Below are positions 16,233-26,552 of a stretch of 64,000 bases of DNA, piece after piece. Under the pieces are notes generated by a model, which did not search any database, was not told the origin of the DNA, and saw only the letters and a list, made by a program, of their open reading frames with translations. The translations under genes and the position numbers were made by a program. This DNA comes from Chryseobacterium gallinarum (GTDB lineage Bacteria; Bacteroidota; Bacteroidia; Flavobacteriales; Weeksellaceae), in contig NZ_CP009928.1 in the NCBI RefSeq assembly GCF_001021975.1, positions 3,290,001-3,354,000 on the forward strand, read 5' to 3'. Numbering within the stretch: position 1 is the stretch's first letter; every line of letters starts with the position of its first letter.

Positions 16233-17930
16233 ATGCAATTATCAGAACAAGAAATCATTAGAAGAGAAAAGCTGAATAAGCTTACTGAAATGGGGATTAA
16301 TGCGTTCCCTGCGGATGAGTATACAATCACAGATACTACAGAATCTATAAAACAGGATTTTTCTGAAAGTAAACAGGTGAAGATCGCCGGTAGATTGATG
16401 TCGCGCAGAATTCAAGGGAAAGCTTCTTTTGCAGAATTGCAGGATTCTAAAGGAAAAATCCAGGTATATTTCAATAGAGATGAGATCTGTCCGGGTGAAA
16501 ATAAAGAATTATATAATGAAGTATACAAGCATCTTTTAGATATTGGGGATATTATCGGGATTGAAGGAGAATTGTTTACCACTCAGGTAGGAGAGAAGAC
16601 TGTTTTAGTAAAGAATTTTACCCTTCTTACCAAAGCTTTGCGTCCATTGCCGCAGGCAAAAACAGATGAGAACGGTGTTGTACATGACGGATTTACAGAT
16701 CCTGAGCTGAGATACAGACAGCGTTATGTAGACTTAACGGTAAATCCTCAGGTAAAAGAAATTTTTGTGAAGAGAACAAAATTGTTCAATGCCATGAGAA
16801 CTTTCTTCAACGATGCAGGGTATTTTGAGGTAGAAACCCCGATTTTACAGTCAATTCCGGGTGGAGCTGCGGCAAAACCGTTTATTACCCATCACAATGC
16901 CCTGGATATTCCATTGTATTTAAGGATTGCCAATGAATTATATCTGAAAAGATTGATCGTAGGTGGTTTTGACGGGGTATACGAATTCTCCAAAAACTTC
17001 AGAAATGAAGGGATGGACAGAACTCACAACCCGGAATTTACAGCGATGGAAATCTATGTGGCTTACAAAGATTACAACTGGATGATGGATTTCACTGAAA
17101 AATTATTGGAATTCTGTGCTATTCAGGTAAACGGAACTACAAAGGCTACTTTTGGAGAACATGAGGTGGATTTTAAAGCACCTTATCCAAGAGTTTCGAT
17201 GACAGAAGCAATCCTGAAATTTACAGGGTTCGATATCACCGGAAAAACAGAGCAGGAATTATACGATTTTGCGAAATCTATTGGAATTGAGGTGAATGAG
17301 ACGATGGGGAAAGGAAAATTAATCGATGAAATTTTCGGTGAAAAATGTGAAGGAAACTTCATTCAGCCGACTTTCATTACAGATTATCCGATTGAAATGT
17401 CTCCATTAACTAAAAAACACAGAAGCAAAGAAGGTTTAACAGAACGTTTTGAGCTGATGGTATGCGGAAAAGAAATTGCAAACGCTTATTCAGAGCTTAA
17501 TGATCCGATTGACCAGAGAGAACGTTTTGAAGCTCAGATGGCTTTATCAGAAAGAGGAGACGATGAAGCAATGTTCATTGATCAGGACTTCCTGAGAGCA
17601 CTGGAATACGGTATGCCACCTACTTCAGGATTAGGAATCGGAATGGACAGACTAATTATGTTCCTTACGAACAATGCATCCATCCAGGAAGTTTTATTCT
17701 TCCCTCAGATGAGACCTGAAAAAGCAACTCCGCAAATTGAGCTAGGGGAAGATGAAAAAGTAATCCTTGAAATCCTTAACTCTCAGGAAGAGCCAATGGC
17801 TTTGGCTGAAGTAAAAGAAAGAAGTCAGTTATCCGGTAAAAAATGGGATAAGGCATCTAAAACCTTGACTAAAAATAATCTGGTGAAAGTGGAAAAGATT
17901 GATGAGAATCTTTTGATGAAACTGGTTTAA
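16233..17930 (+). CDS. lysS: Lysyl-tRNA synthetase (class II)
   Basis: Charges tRNA-Lys. The 565 residues hold an N-terminal OB-fold anticodon domain (about 55-145) and the class II core with motif 2 FRNEGMDRTHNPEF and motif 3 GIGMDRLIMFL. After the usual end (FFPQMRPE, near 500) about 65 further residues follow. They include LEILNSQEEPMALAEVKERSQLS and look like a small winged helix. This tail is longer than in E. coli LysS. Confidence 0.97.
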   Translation: MQLSEQEIIRREKLNKLTEMGINAFPADEYTITDTTESIKQDFSESKQVKIAGRLMSRRIQGKASFAELQDSKGKIQVYFNRDEICPGENKELYNEVYKHLLDIGDIIGIEGELFTTQVGEKTVLVKNFTLLTKALRPLPQAKTDENGVVHDGFTDPELRYRQRYVDLTVNPQVKEIFVKRTKLFNAMRTFFNDAGYFEVETPILQSIPGGAAAKPFITHHNALDIPLYLRIANELYLKRLIVGGFDGVYEFSKNFRNEGMDRTHNPEFTAMEIYVAYKDYNWMMDFTEKLLEFCAIQVNGTTKATFGEHEVDFKAPYPRVSMTEAILKFTGFDITGKTEQELYDFAKSIGIEVNETMGKGKLIDEIFGEKCEGNFIQPTFITDYPIEMSPLTKKHRSKEGLTERFELMVCGKEIANAYSELNDPIDQRERFEAQMALSERGDDEAMFIDQDFLRALEYGMPPTSGLGIGMDRLIMFLTNNASIQEVLFFPQMRPEKATPQIELGEDEKVILEILNSQEEPMALAEVKERSQLSGKKWDKASKTLTKNNLVKVEKIDENLLMKLV

Positions 17931-17950
17931 AAATAGAACAGAATACCATA

Positions 17951-17988
17951 TAAAAGGTACAGAGCTATTCTGTACCTTTTTCTTTTTT
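17951..17988. terminator. Bidirectional terminator between lysS and the ClbS-like gene
   Basis: GGTACAGA and TCTGTACC form an 8-base stem (17956-17963, 17969-17976) with A residues before and T residues after. The ClbS-like stop codon lies in the loop. Confidence 0.8.
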
Positions 17989-18480
17989 CCATTTCCGGAG
18001 TTGGGCTCTGAAATTCTTAAACGGTGCTACCGTATTCATATGGATCCATTTCCAGACCGGCCATTTTGCAGGCGTTATAGCCCATTTTCTTTGCTCAGGT
18101 TCAAACAGGATTTTGTTGTCGAGATTTTCTATCCATTCTATAATTTCATGCATCTGTTTTTGTAACAGTTTCCTTTGTTCTGCTAAACTGTAAGAAGAAT
18201 ATTGATCATAAAAAGACTGGTATAGTCCCTTTAAATTATTCCATTTGTATTCAGGAGAAGGTGTTTTTACCTCAATTCCGTTCTTTTCGTTTGATTCCCA
18301 TTGCAGCAATAAGGCTGTCCATCCTATCTGATAGGAAATATTTTGTGAAGGAGTTTTGTCAATTCCTGGTTTTAACAGATTTTTTTCTTCTTCTTTAATA
18401 CCATTGAATTCCTGGTCGTAGAGAAGGTACCTGGTTTTAATCTCTTCAATAAGTTCTGCTTTGTCTTTATAAGTCTGCAT
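17965..18480 (-). CDS. ClbS/DfsB family protein (DUF1706)
   Basis: Predicted four-helix protein of 171 residues. The start TYKDKAELIEEIKTRYLLYDQEF, the central ISYQIGWTALLLQWE and the tail W..TPAKWPVWKWIHMNTVAPFKNFRAQLRKWKK match the ClbS/DfsB family. ClbS of E. coli protects against colibactin; most members are of unknown role and may act on electrophiles. It lies 6 bases after cydB, so it is expressed with cytochrome bd oxidase. Confidence 0.85.
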   Translation of the reverse strand: MQTYKDKAELIEEIKTRYLLYDQEFNGIKEEEKNLLKPGIDKTPSQNISYQIGWTALLLQWESNEKNGIEVKTPSPEYKWNNLKGLYQSFYDQYSSYSLAEQRKLLQKQMHEIIEWIENLDNKILFEPEQRKWAITPAKWPVWKWIHMNTVAPFKNFRAQLRKWKKEKGTE

Positions 18481-18486
18481 ATTACT

Positions 18487-19491
18487 TTATTTTCTCAACC
18501 TGCTAAATGAAGCCATCAGGTAAAATAAAAACGGAAGAATAAATAAGGAACCTAAGATTAGTGCCCATCCTAACGCAGAAATTGTTTTATCAGGGGCCAT
18601 ATGTTCCAGAAGAGAAAGATGTTGCCCGTTACCTAATAATATGATGTTCGGATTGTGCTGATAGGTTGCTGCTACAAGAATCATTACCATTTGAAAACCT
18701 GCAAGAGCACGTACCGGAAGCAGTTTTTGACGATTCATTGCTCTAAGGATCAGAAGCAAAGCAATTGTGGCAAAAGCAATAGCCATAATCCCTAAAGGTT
18801 TCGAAAATACCCACATTAAAAGAGGGATATCTGAAATATAAGCAGTAACAAAAACAAGAATTCCGGTAATGACCACAAAAATCATAGTTTGTTTGGATTT
18901 TCTGATCATCAGCAGCAATTCGTCCTTACCGCGGGTTTCTCTCAGTGAAAAAATAGAGGCGAGATAAGCACAAAGTGCAACGGTAAATAAACCAACAGAA
19001 ACTCCGAACCAGTTCAGCCAGCTAAAAATATACAGATCCAGAAAGCCTGTAGCATCGGGATTGATAGAATGTGAAACTGTTGCAGCAGCAATCAGCCCAA
19101 GGAAAAAAGGAGTCAGAAGACTTGCATAGTAAAATATCTGGGTATATAAAATCTGCCAGTTATCCTTTACTGCATCATAATGCCTGAAGGTAAAAGCCGT
19201 GCCTCTTGCTATAATTCCTAAAAGCATAAGAACCAGAGGAATATGAAGGTAAGTAGACATGGTGGTATAAATTTCGGGAAACCCCACAAAAAGGATTACA
19301 ATGGCAATAATCAGCCACATATGATTGGCCTCCCAAACAGGAGCAATAGATTCGTACATGATTTCCTGAGTCTTGTGACGTGCTTTCTTATTGGTAAAAA
19401 GTTCTACAATACCAGCTCCGAAATCAGCACCTCCCAGGATAATGTAAAGACAAATGGAAAGCCATAAAAAGCCTATAACAATGTAGATCAT
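18487..19491 (-). CDS. cydB: Cytochrome bd quinol oxidase subunit II
   Basis: Membrane subunit of 334 residues with about eight to nine transmembrane helices. The start is MIYIVIGFLWLSICLYIILGGADFG; the WEANHMWLI segment near residue 53 and the GTAFTFRHYD motif are typical of CydB. Its start overlaps the cydA stop by four bases, so the subunits are coupled. It would pair with CydA to reduce oxygen with menaquinol at high affinity. Confidence 0.96.
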   Translation of the reverse strand: MIYIVIGFLWLSICLYIILGGADFGAGIVELFTNKKARHKTQEIMYESIAPVWEANHMWLIIAIVILFVGFPEIYTTMSTYLHIPLVLMLLGIIARGTAFTFRHYDAVKDNWQILYTQIFYYASLLTPFFLGLIAAATVSHSINPDATGFLDLYIFSWLNWFGVSVGLFTVALCAYLASIFSLRETRGKDELLLMIRKSKQTMIFVVITGILVFVTAYISDIPLLMWVFSKPLGIMAIAFATIALLLILRAMNRQKLLPVRALAGFQMVMILVAATYQHNPNIILLGNGQHLSLLEHMAPDKTISALGWALILGSLFILPFLFYLMASFSRLRK

Positions 19492-20831
19492 GATTTTTTG
19501 TTTTTATCGTTAAACTGAGGATCTGTAGGGTCATAAAGTTTGGGAACCATCTGGATTTGTCTTCTTAACAGAAATACAAGAATCAATGACAGAGATACAA
19601 AAATAGCCGTGAAGAAATAGAAGGAATATTGTATTCCCGGCATCGGGGTTACTGCATCTATGGTTCGCATTATTCCATAGATAATCCAGGGCTGTCTTCC
19701 TACTTCTGTAACAGTCCATCCCGCTTCCAAAGCAATATAACCGAAAGGGGTAGCGATTAGAAATGTTTTCAGGAACCAGTTTTTAGTAAGCCATTCTTTC
19801 CTGAAATAAAATGCATATAAATACATGATTCCGATACAGATCATCACAACACCAAAGAAAATCATAATCTGGAAAGCATAATGAGTAACAGTAACCGGTG
19901 GCCATTCATCTTTTGGAAAATCTTTAAGTCCTTTGACTTCAGCGTTGAAATCATTGCTGACCAGAAAACTCAGAACTTTCGGGATTTTTATGGCATATTT
20001 TATTTCTTCCTTTTCTTCATCAGGAATTCCCCCGATCACAAATGCAGCTCCTTTTTCTGTTTCAAAATGAGCTTCCATGGCTGCTAATTTTATAGGCTGC
20101 CTTTCAGCTACGGATTTGGCAGCAATATCACCACTTAAAGGCGCTCCAAATGCTCCGATCAAGGCAAATCCAACAGCAATCCTGAAGGCCTTGGTATGAA
20201 ACTCAATATTTCTTTTCTTTAAAATTAATAAAGCATGAACTCCTGCAACAGCAAATCCTGTGGCACAAAAAGCAGCAACCGTCATATGCAGCGCCTGTGG
20301 AAACCAGGCATCATTGAACATCGCCTTAATAGGATCAATATTCAGATATTGCCCGTTGATATAATCAAAACCAGTAGGAGAATTCATCCACGCATTGGCT
20401 GCCACAACAAGAATTCCGGAAGCCAGTCCGCTTAAGCCTACCAGAAAACCACAGAACCAGTGAAACCATTTATTGAACTTTTCCCATCCGTATAAAAAGA
20501 ACCCAATTGCGATGGCCTCAATAAAAAATGCTGTTCCCTCCAACGAAAACGGCATTCCGAAAATAGGGCCCGCATGTTTCATAAAACCCGGCCACAGAAG
20601 CCCGAGTTCAAAAGAAAGCATCGTTCCTGAAACAGCGCCGGTGGCAAATAAAATGGCTACTCCCTTGCTCCAGGCTTTAGTAAGCCCTTTATATACTTCA
20701 TTCTTGGTTTTTAAATACTTCCAATGGGCAAAGGCCATCAGAAAAGGCATCACCATTCCCACACAGGAAAAGATAATGTGAAAGCCCAGCGACAGGGCCA
20801 TCTGGGCGCGTGCTGCAATAAAATCATCCAT
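19488..20831 (-). CDS. cydA: Cytochrome bd quinol oxidase subunit I
   Basis: Heme-bearing subunit of 447 residues. His18 (LGFHIIFSC) is the expected heme b595 ligand; other hallmarks are GTMLSFELGLLWPGFM, SLEGTAFFIEA, MEAHFET and the invariant GWTVTEVGRQPWIIYG. The Q loop is short, as in CioA-type oxidases, rather than long as in E. coli CydA. It heads the cydA-cydB-ClbS-like unit and is divergent from gyrB. Confidence 0.96.
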   Translation of the reverse strand: MDDFIAARAQMALSLGFHIIFSCVGMVMPFLMAFAHWKYLKTKNEVYKGLTKAWSKGVAILFATGAVSGTMLSFELGLLWPGFMKHAGPIFGMPFSLEGTAFFIEAIAIGFFLYGWEKFNKWFHWFCGFLVGLSGLASGILVVAANAWMNSPTGFDYINGQYLNIDPIKAMFNDAWFPQALHMTVAAFCATGFAVAGVHALLILKKRNIEFHTKAFRIAVGFALIGAFGAPLSGDIAAKSVAERQPIKLAAMEAHFETEKGAAFVIGGIPDEEKEEIKYAIKIPKVLSFLVSNDFNAEVKGLKDFPKDEWPPVTVTHYAFQIMIFFGVVMICIGIMYLYAFYFRKEWLTKNWFLKTFLIATPFGYIALEAGWTVTEVGRQPWIIYGIMRTIDAVTPMPGIQYSFYFFTAIFVSLSLILVFLLRRQIQMVPKLYDPTDPQFNDKNKKS

Positions 20832-20990
20832 AATATCAACTTTGAGTAACTAAATTTACGTATAAATTATTGATGTTGAGTATGATTTACAACAGTTGAT
20901 ATTTCAGAAATACCATGTAATTTTGAATCTTTATAGTTCTTCTGATGTTCTATTTAGAAGAAAACTCCAATTTTTTTTGACATTTTTTAA

Positions 20991-22994
<2,004 letters not shown>

Positions 22995-23017
22995 TCATTA
23001 AAAAACATATAGAAAAG

Positions 23018-23052
23018 AGGCCGTATCACAGCTTGTGAAAACGGCCTTTTTT
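23018..23052 (+). terminator. gyrB intrinsic terminator
   Basis: AGGCCGT (23018-23024) pairs with ACGGCCT (23041-23047), with an inner TCACA/TGTGA stem, followed by six T residues. Confidence 0.85.
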
Positions 23053-23264
23053 ATGAAATTTTTCCTGCATATCCATATGAGAGGATTTTCAGTAAACGAT
23101 TCCCAACTCAACCATTAGTTGCGATACACTTTGTTTTTATCTGGATACCAAAAAAACAATAATATATTAACTCTTTTGCCAGATGAAATCAGGTAATAAG
23201 CTTAATTAAAAAATAATAAATGAAAAAATTATAACTGTTTTTTCTTTTAAAAATAATTTTTTTC

Positions 23265-23292
23265 AAAACCATTCATCTTTTGAATGGTTTTT
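23265..23292 (+). terminator. Hairpin with T-tract upstream of the DUF3298 lipoprotein gene
   Basis: AAACCATTC and GAATGGTTT form a 9-base stem followed by TTTTT-like sequence, only 27 bases before the start codon. No gene that it would obviously terminate lies just upstream. Confidence 0.6.
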
Positions 23293-23318
23293 GTATAAAT
23301 AACAAAAAAATTAGAATT

Positions 23319-24146
23319 ATGAAAAATACAATTGCTGTAATGGCCCTTTCTGCACTCTTTGCCTTTTCGGCCTGTAAAAAAAATGAAAAAACAGGAACTC
23401 CAACAGAGAAAAAAGATAATAATCAGACTGAAAAACTGATAGTGGATTCTGTGAAGGTGAGCGACTCTACCCGGATTACAGATTCACTGAAAGTAACCTA
23501 CACTTCAAAATTATTGGTTTTTCCTTCCATTACAGACAAAAAATTATTAGACAGTATTTATTTTCAGAATGAAAAAATTAAAGACTTTTCCAAGGCAGGT
23601 CTTCAAACTTATCTGGAAAATGAAAAAAATAATTATTTCAATTCAGTGAAAAATAATAATAAAGACTGGATTTCAGATATTACCTATGCCCAGGATTGGT
23701 ATTCAAGTTCCCATATGAACCTGATATCCGATATCAATGGCTATATGCACATTCAATATGTAGGAAGTGGCTACGAAGGAGGAGCCCATGATAATTATGG
23801 TTTTTCAGAGCGGGTTTTTGACCTTAAGAATAAAAAAAGGCTGGAACTTAAGGATATCACATCAATGCCCAAGAGTAAAATTGAGGAGATACTGATGAAA
23901 AATATCAACAAGATCAACGGCGGAGCCAGCGATGGTGATGGAGAAATAAATAATTCGGAAATGCTGTTGGTTGAAAAGATTCCGGCTTCGGACAATTTTT
24001 ATTTTGATGAGAAAAACCTGTATTTTCACTATAGCCCATATGAAATTGCCGCATTTGCAGCAGGAGATATCATTATTCCTGTTTCCTGGGAAGAACTTAA
24101 GGGAACATTAAATGCAGAATTTAAAGAAAGAATGAAAATTAAGTAA
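23319..24146 (+). CDS. DUF3298 (RsiV-like) domain lipoprotein
   Basis: Protein of 275 residues starting MKNTIAVMALSALFAFSAC, a clear lipoprotein signal with Cys19. A charged linker of about 45 residues rich in Lys, Thr and Asp follows. The C-terminal half matches DUF3298: YVGSGYEGGAHDNYGFSERVFDL, then LYFHYSPYEIAAFAAGDIIIPVSWEEL. The domain occurs in the extracellular part of the RsiV anti-sigma factor that binds lysozyme; lysozyme binding here is only possible. The start at 23319 is chosen because the longer frame would begin in the hairpin. Confidence 0.82.
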   Translation: MKNTIAVMALSALFAFSACKKNEKTGTPTEKKDNNQTEKLIVDSVKVSDSTRITDSLKVTYTSKLLVFPSITDKKLLDSIYFQNEKIKDFSKAGLQTYLENEKNNYFNSVKNNNKDWISDITYAQDWYSSSHMNLISDINGYMHIQYVGSGYEGGAHDNYGFSERVFDLKNKKRLELKDITSMPKSKIEEILMKNINKINGGASDGDGEINNSEMLLVEKIPASDNFYFDEKNLYFHYSPYEIAAFAAGDIIIPVSWEELKGTLNAEFKERMKIK

Positions 24147-24149
24147 TTT

Positions 24150-24183
24150 AATGCTTCCGGATCAGGAAGCATTGTTTATTTTT
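24150..24183 (+). terminator. Terminator after the DUF3298 gene
   Basis: AATGCTTCC (24150-24158) and GGAAGCATT (24165-24173) form a perfect 9-base stem followed by GTTTATTTTT. The T-tract also matches a TAnnTTTG element for the next gene. Confidence 0.8.
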
Positions 24184-24189
24184 GCGGTA

Positions 24190-25041
24190 ATGGAAAAAGT
24201 AGCTTTTATCATCAACCCTTTCTCGGCCAAAAAAAATTATCAGCCCTTTTTAAATGAGCTTAAAACCAAAGTTGATAATCCGCTTTACTACGTATCCGAA
24301 TCAATTCCGGGAACAGATGAATTCATCCGGACTCATTTTGATCATGTAGATGTCTTTGTGGCGATAGGAGGTGACGGAACCATTTCTACAGTAGCAAAAA
24401 ATCTGATTTTTACCAATAAAATCCTGGCCATTTTTCCGGCAGGGTCCGGGAACGGATTTTCCAATGAAACCCGTTTCAGTAAGAATCTTGATGAGCTTTT
24501 GGATAAAATTAAAGCCAAAAAATCCCGGAAAATTGATACATTTACGGTTAATGAAAGACTTTCCATTAATGTTTCAGGAACAGGTTTTGATGGAAAAGTC
24601 GTTAAAGAATTTGAAAAAACGAATCGCGGATTCAAAAATTATATCAAAGTTTCCCTGAAAACATTCTTTAATTACAAACCAATCAAAGTTACTTTTTTTG
24701 ACGAAAAATACCAGCAATACAATGGCAGATATCTTATGCTGAATATTGCCAATACCCGCCAGTTTGGGAATAACGCCTATATTGCTCCCAAAGCAAGTAA
24801 AAGTGACGGGCTGGTAGATATGGTATTGGTAAAGAAATTTCCTCTTACTTATTCTGCACTTTTTGCTTTCAGGATGTTTACCAAAAGGCTGAAAGATGAT
24901 GAGTATGTTACTTATCTTCCCGTTTCTGAAATCTCTTTTAAAGTAAATACCAAAAACTGGCATCTTGACGGCGAATTTAATAAAATCGAATCACCGGTTC
25001 ATGTTAAAGTACAGCCTTCAAGTTTGAATATTTTGATATAG
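24190..25041 (+). CDS. Diacylglycerol kinase family lipid kinase
   Basis: Lipid kinase of 283 residues of the DAGK/YegS/sphingosine kinase fold. It has the nucleotide-binding AIGGDGTISTVAKNL and the FPAGSGNGFSNE motif, then NVSGTGFDGKVV and a C-terminal WHLDGEF segment where the catalytic acidic residue is expected. The start MEKVAFIINPFSAKKNY follows TATTTTTG (24177-24184) by 5 bases, so the mRNA may be nearly leaderless. The lipid substrate is unknown. Confidence 0.88.
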   Translation: MEKVAFIINPFSAKKNYQPFLNELKTKVDNPLYYVSESIPGTDEFIRTHFDHVDVFVAIGGDGTISTVAKNLIFTNKILAIFPAGSGNGFSNETRFSKNLDELLDKIKAKKSRKIDTFTVNERLSINVSGTGFDGKVVKEFEKTNRGFKNYIKVSLKTFFNYKPIKVTFFDEKYQQYNGRYLMLNIANTRQFGNNAYIAPKASKSDGLVDMVLVKKFPLTYSALFAFRMFTKRLKDDEYVTYLPVSEISFKVNTKNWHLDGEFNKIESPVHVKVQPSSLNILI

Positions 25042-25088
25042 CGTTGTGCTGGCAGGATTGTTTATATAAATTTTCAGGATTCTCTTTT

Positions 25089-26369
25089 TTAAACTTCAAG
25101 TTTTTTCTCTATTTCCCCGGGATTGTTCAGGCAATAGTTGAATTGCTCTTTGTCAAGCTGCTTTTCCCAATTCGCAACCACTATGGTAGCTACAGAATTA
25201 CCTATCACATTGGTAAGTGCCCTGCATTCGCTCATAAACTTATCAATTCCTAAAATCAAGGTCATTCCTGCTATGGGAATTTCAGGAACAACTGCTAATG
25301 TGGCAGCTAGTGTAACAAATCCGGCACCTGTAACCCCCGCTGCCCCTTTTGAACTTAGCATGGCAACCAAAAGCAACATCAGCTGTTTTTCAAAAGGAAG
25401 ATGGATGTTTAACGCCTGAGCAATAAATAAGGAAGCCAGTGTCATATAAATATTGGTTCCGTCAAGATTAAAAGAGTATCCGGTGGGAACCACAAGACCT
25501 ACGATAGCGCGGGAACATCCTGCTTTCTCTAGTTTTTCCATCATTCCTGGAAGGGCAGACTCCGATGAGCTGGTTCCCAGTACCAGCAGCAACTCTTCTT
25601 TAAGGTAATACAGGAGTTTAAAAATATTAAACCCGTTATAAAGGGCTACAGCCCCTAAAACCAATACTATAAAAAGGATTGAAGTAATGTAAAAAGTACC
25701 TACCAGGAATATCAGGTTCCAAACAGAGTGAAGGCCATATTTTCCTATGGTAAAAGCCATAGCTCCAAAAGCACCTATCGGGGCCAGCTTCATCAGCATA
25801 TGAACAATTTTGAATACAGGTGCGGAAAGGTCCTGAAGGAAATCTGTTACTTTCCTGCTTTTTTCTTTGGTAAGAACAAGAGCGATCCCCATTAAAATTG
25901 AGACAAGCAGAACCTGTAGTATATTTTCTCCCACTAATGGACTAAACAAAGTTTCAGGAATAATATTCATGATAAAAGCTGTAAGAGTAGACTCGTGAGC
26001 TTTCTCCTGGTATTGGGAAACATCTCCTGAAAGGGTAGCGGGATCAATGTTCAAGCCATGACCGGGCTGAAGAATATTACCTACCAATAATCCTATGATC
26101 AATGCCAATGTGGAGAATATGAAAAAATAAATCATAGCTTTTATGGCAATTCTCCCTACCTTTTTAAGGTCTGTCATATGGGCTATTCCTAAAGTAAGGG
26201 TGATGAAAATAACCGGGGCAATAATCATTTTGACCAGCTTGATAAAACCATCACCTACCGGCTTCATCTTTTCCCCCAGTTCAGGGTAAAAATGTCCTAA
26301 AAGAATGCCTGTGATAATGGCTATAATGACCTGGAAATAGAGGAGATGATAGAATTTTTTTGCTTTCAA
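25089..26369 (-). CDS. Dicarboxylate/amino acid:cation symporter (DctA/GltP type)
   Basis: Transporter of 426 residues with eight predicted helices and two re-entrant loops. The serine-rich hairpin reads [16 protein letters not shown], the transport motif is [10 protein letters not shown], and the second hairpin is [21 protein letters not shown]. The substrate-binding end [21 protein letters not shown] has an Arg after GIDKFMSEC, which favours C4-dicarboxylates such as succinate. It is monocistronic between a lipid kinase and ggt. Confidence 0.9.
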   Translation of the reverse strand: MKAKKFYHLLYFQVIIAIITGILLGHFYPELGEKMKPVGDGFIKLVKMIIAPVIFITLTLGIAHMTDLKKVGRIAIKAMIYFFIFSTLALIIGLLVGNILQPGHGLNIDPATLSGDVSQYQEKAHESTLTAFIMNIIPETLFSPLVGENILQVLLVSILMGIALVLTKEKSRKVTDFLQDLSAPVFKIVHMLMKLAPIGAFGAMAFTIGKYGLHSVWNLIFLVGTFYITSILFIVLVLGAVALYNGFNIFKLLYYLKEELLLVLGTSSSESALPGMMEKLEKAGCSRAIVGLVVPTGYSFNLDGTNIYMTLASLFIAQALNIHLPFEKQLMLLLVAMLSSKGAAGVTGAGFVTLAATLAVVPEIPIAGMTLILGIDKFMSECRALTNVIGNSVATIVVANWEKQLDKEQFNYCLNNPGEIEKKLEV

Positions 26370-26488
26370 CTGAAATAATTTTAAAGAGCGAAAGTAAGAA
26401 TTTTAATTAAAAATATGATAAAAGTCATTAATTTATGGCTGACTTCATTCTACACTATCTGTTTTCTGAATAGGAAAATAAAAGTTGA

Positions 26489-26523
26489 AAAAAAAATTCT
26501 GTTTTAGTTTACTAAAACAGAAT
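26489..26523 (-). terminator. ggt intrinsic terminator
   Basis: ATTCTGTTTTAG and CTAAAACAGAAT form a perfect 12-base stem with a 4-base loop. On the minus strand it is followed by at least seven T residues, 29 bases past the ggt stop. Confidence 0.9.
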
Positions 26524-26552
26524 CCTGATATCAAATTATATATTGTCTTCAA

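Larger units (their letters stand above)
22995..23318. other. Intergenic region between gyrB and the DUF3298 lipoprotein
   Basis: It contains the gyrB terminator (23018-23052) and a second hairpin (23265-23292). Between them I see no reading frame, repeat or clear promoter. Confidence 0.6.

Noticed and set aside
24177..24184. TATTTTTG as a firm promoter for the lipid kinase gene
   Set aside because: It is also the T-tract of the preceding terminator and lacks a TTG at normal distance; kept only as a possibility.
24574..24963. Minus-strand frame of 129 codons inside the lipid kinase gene
   Set aside because: It is an antisense shadow of a gene with clear catalytic motifs.
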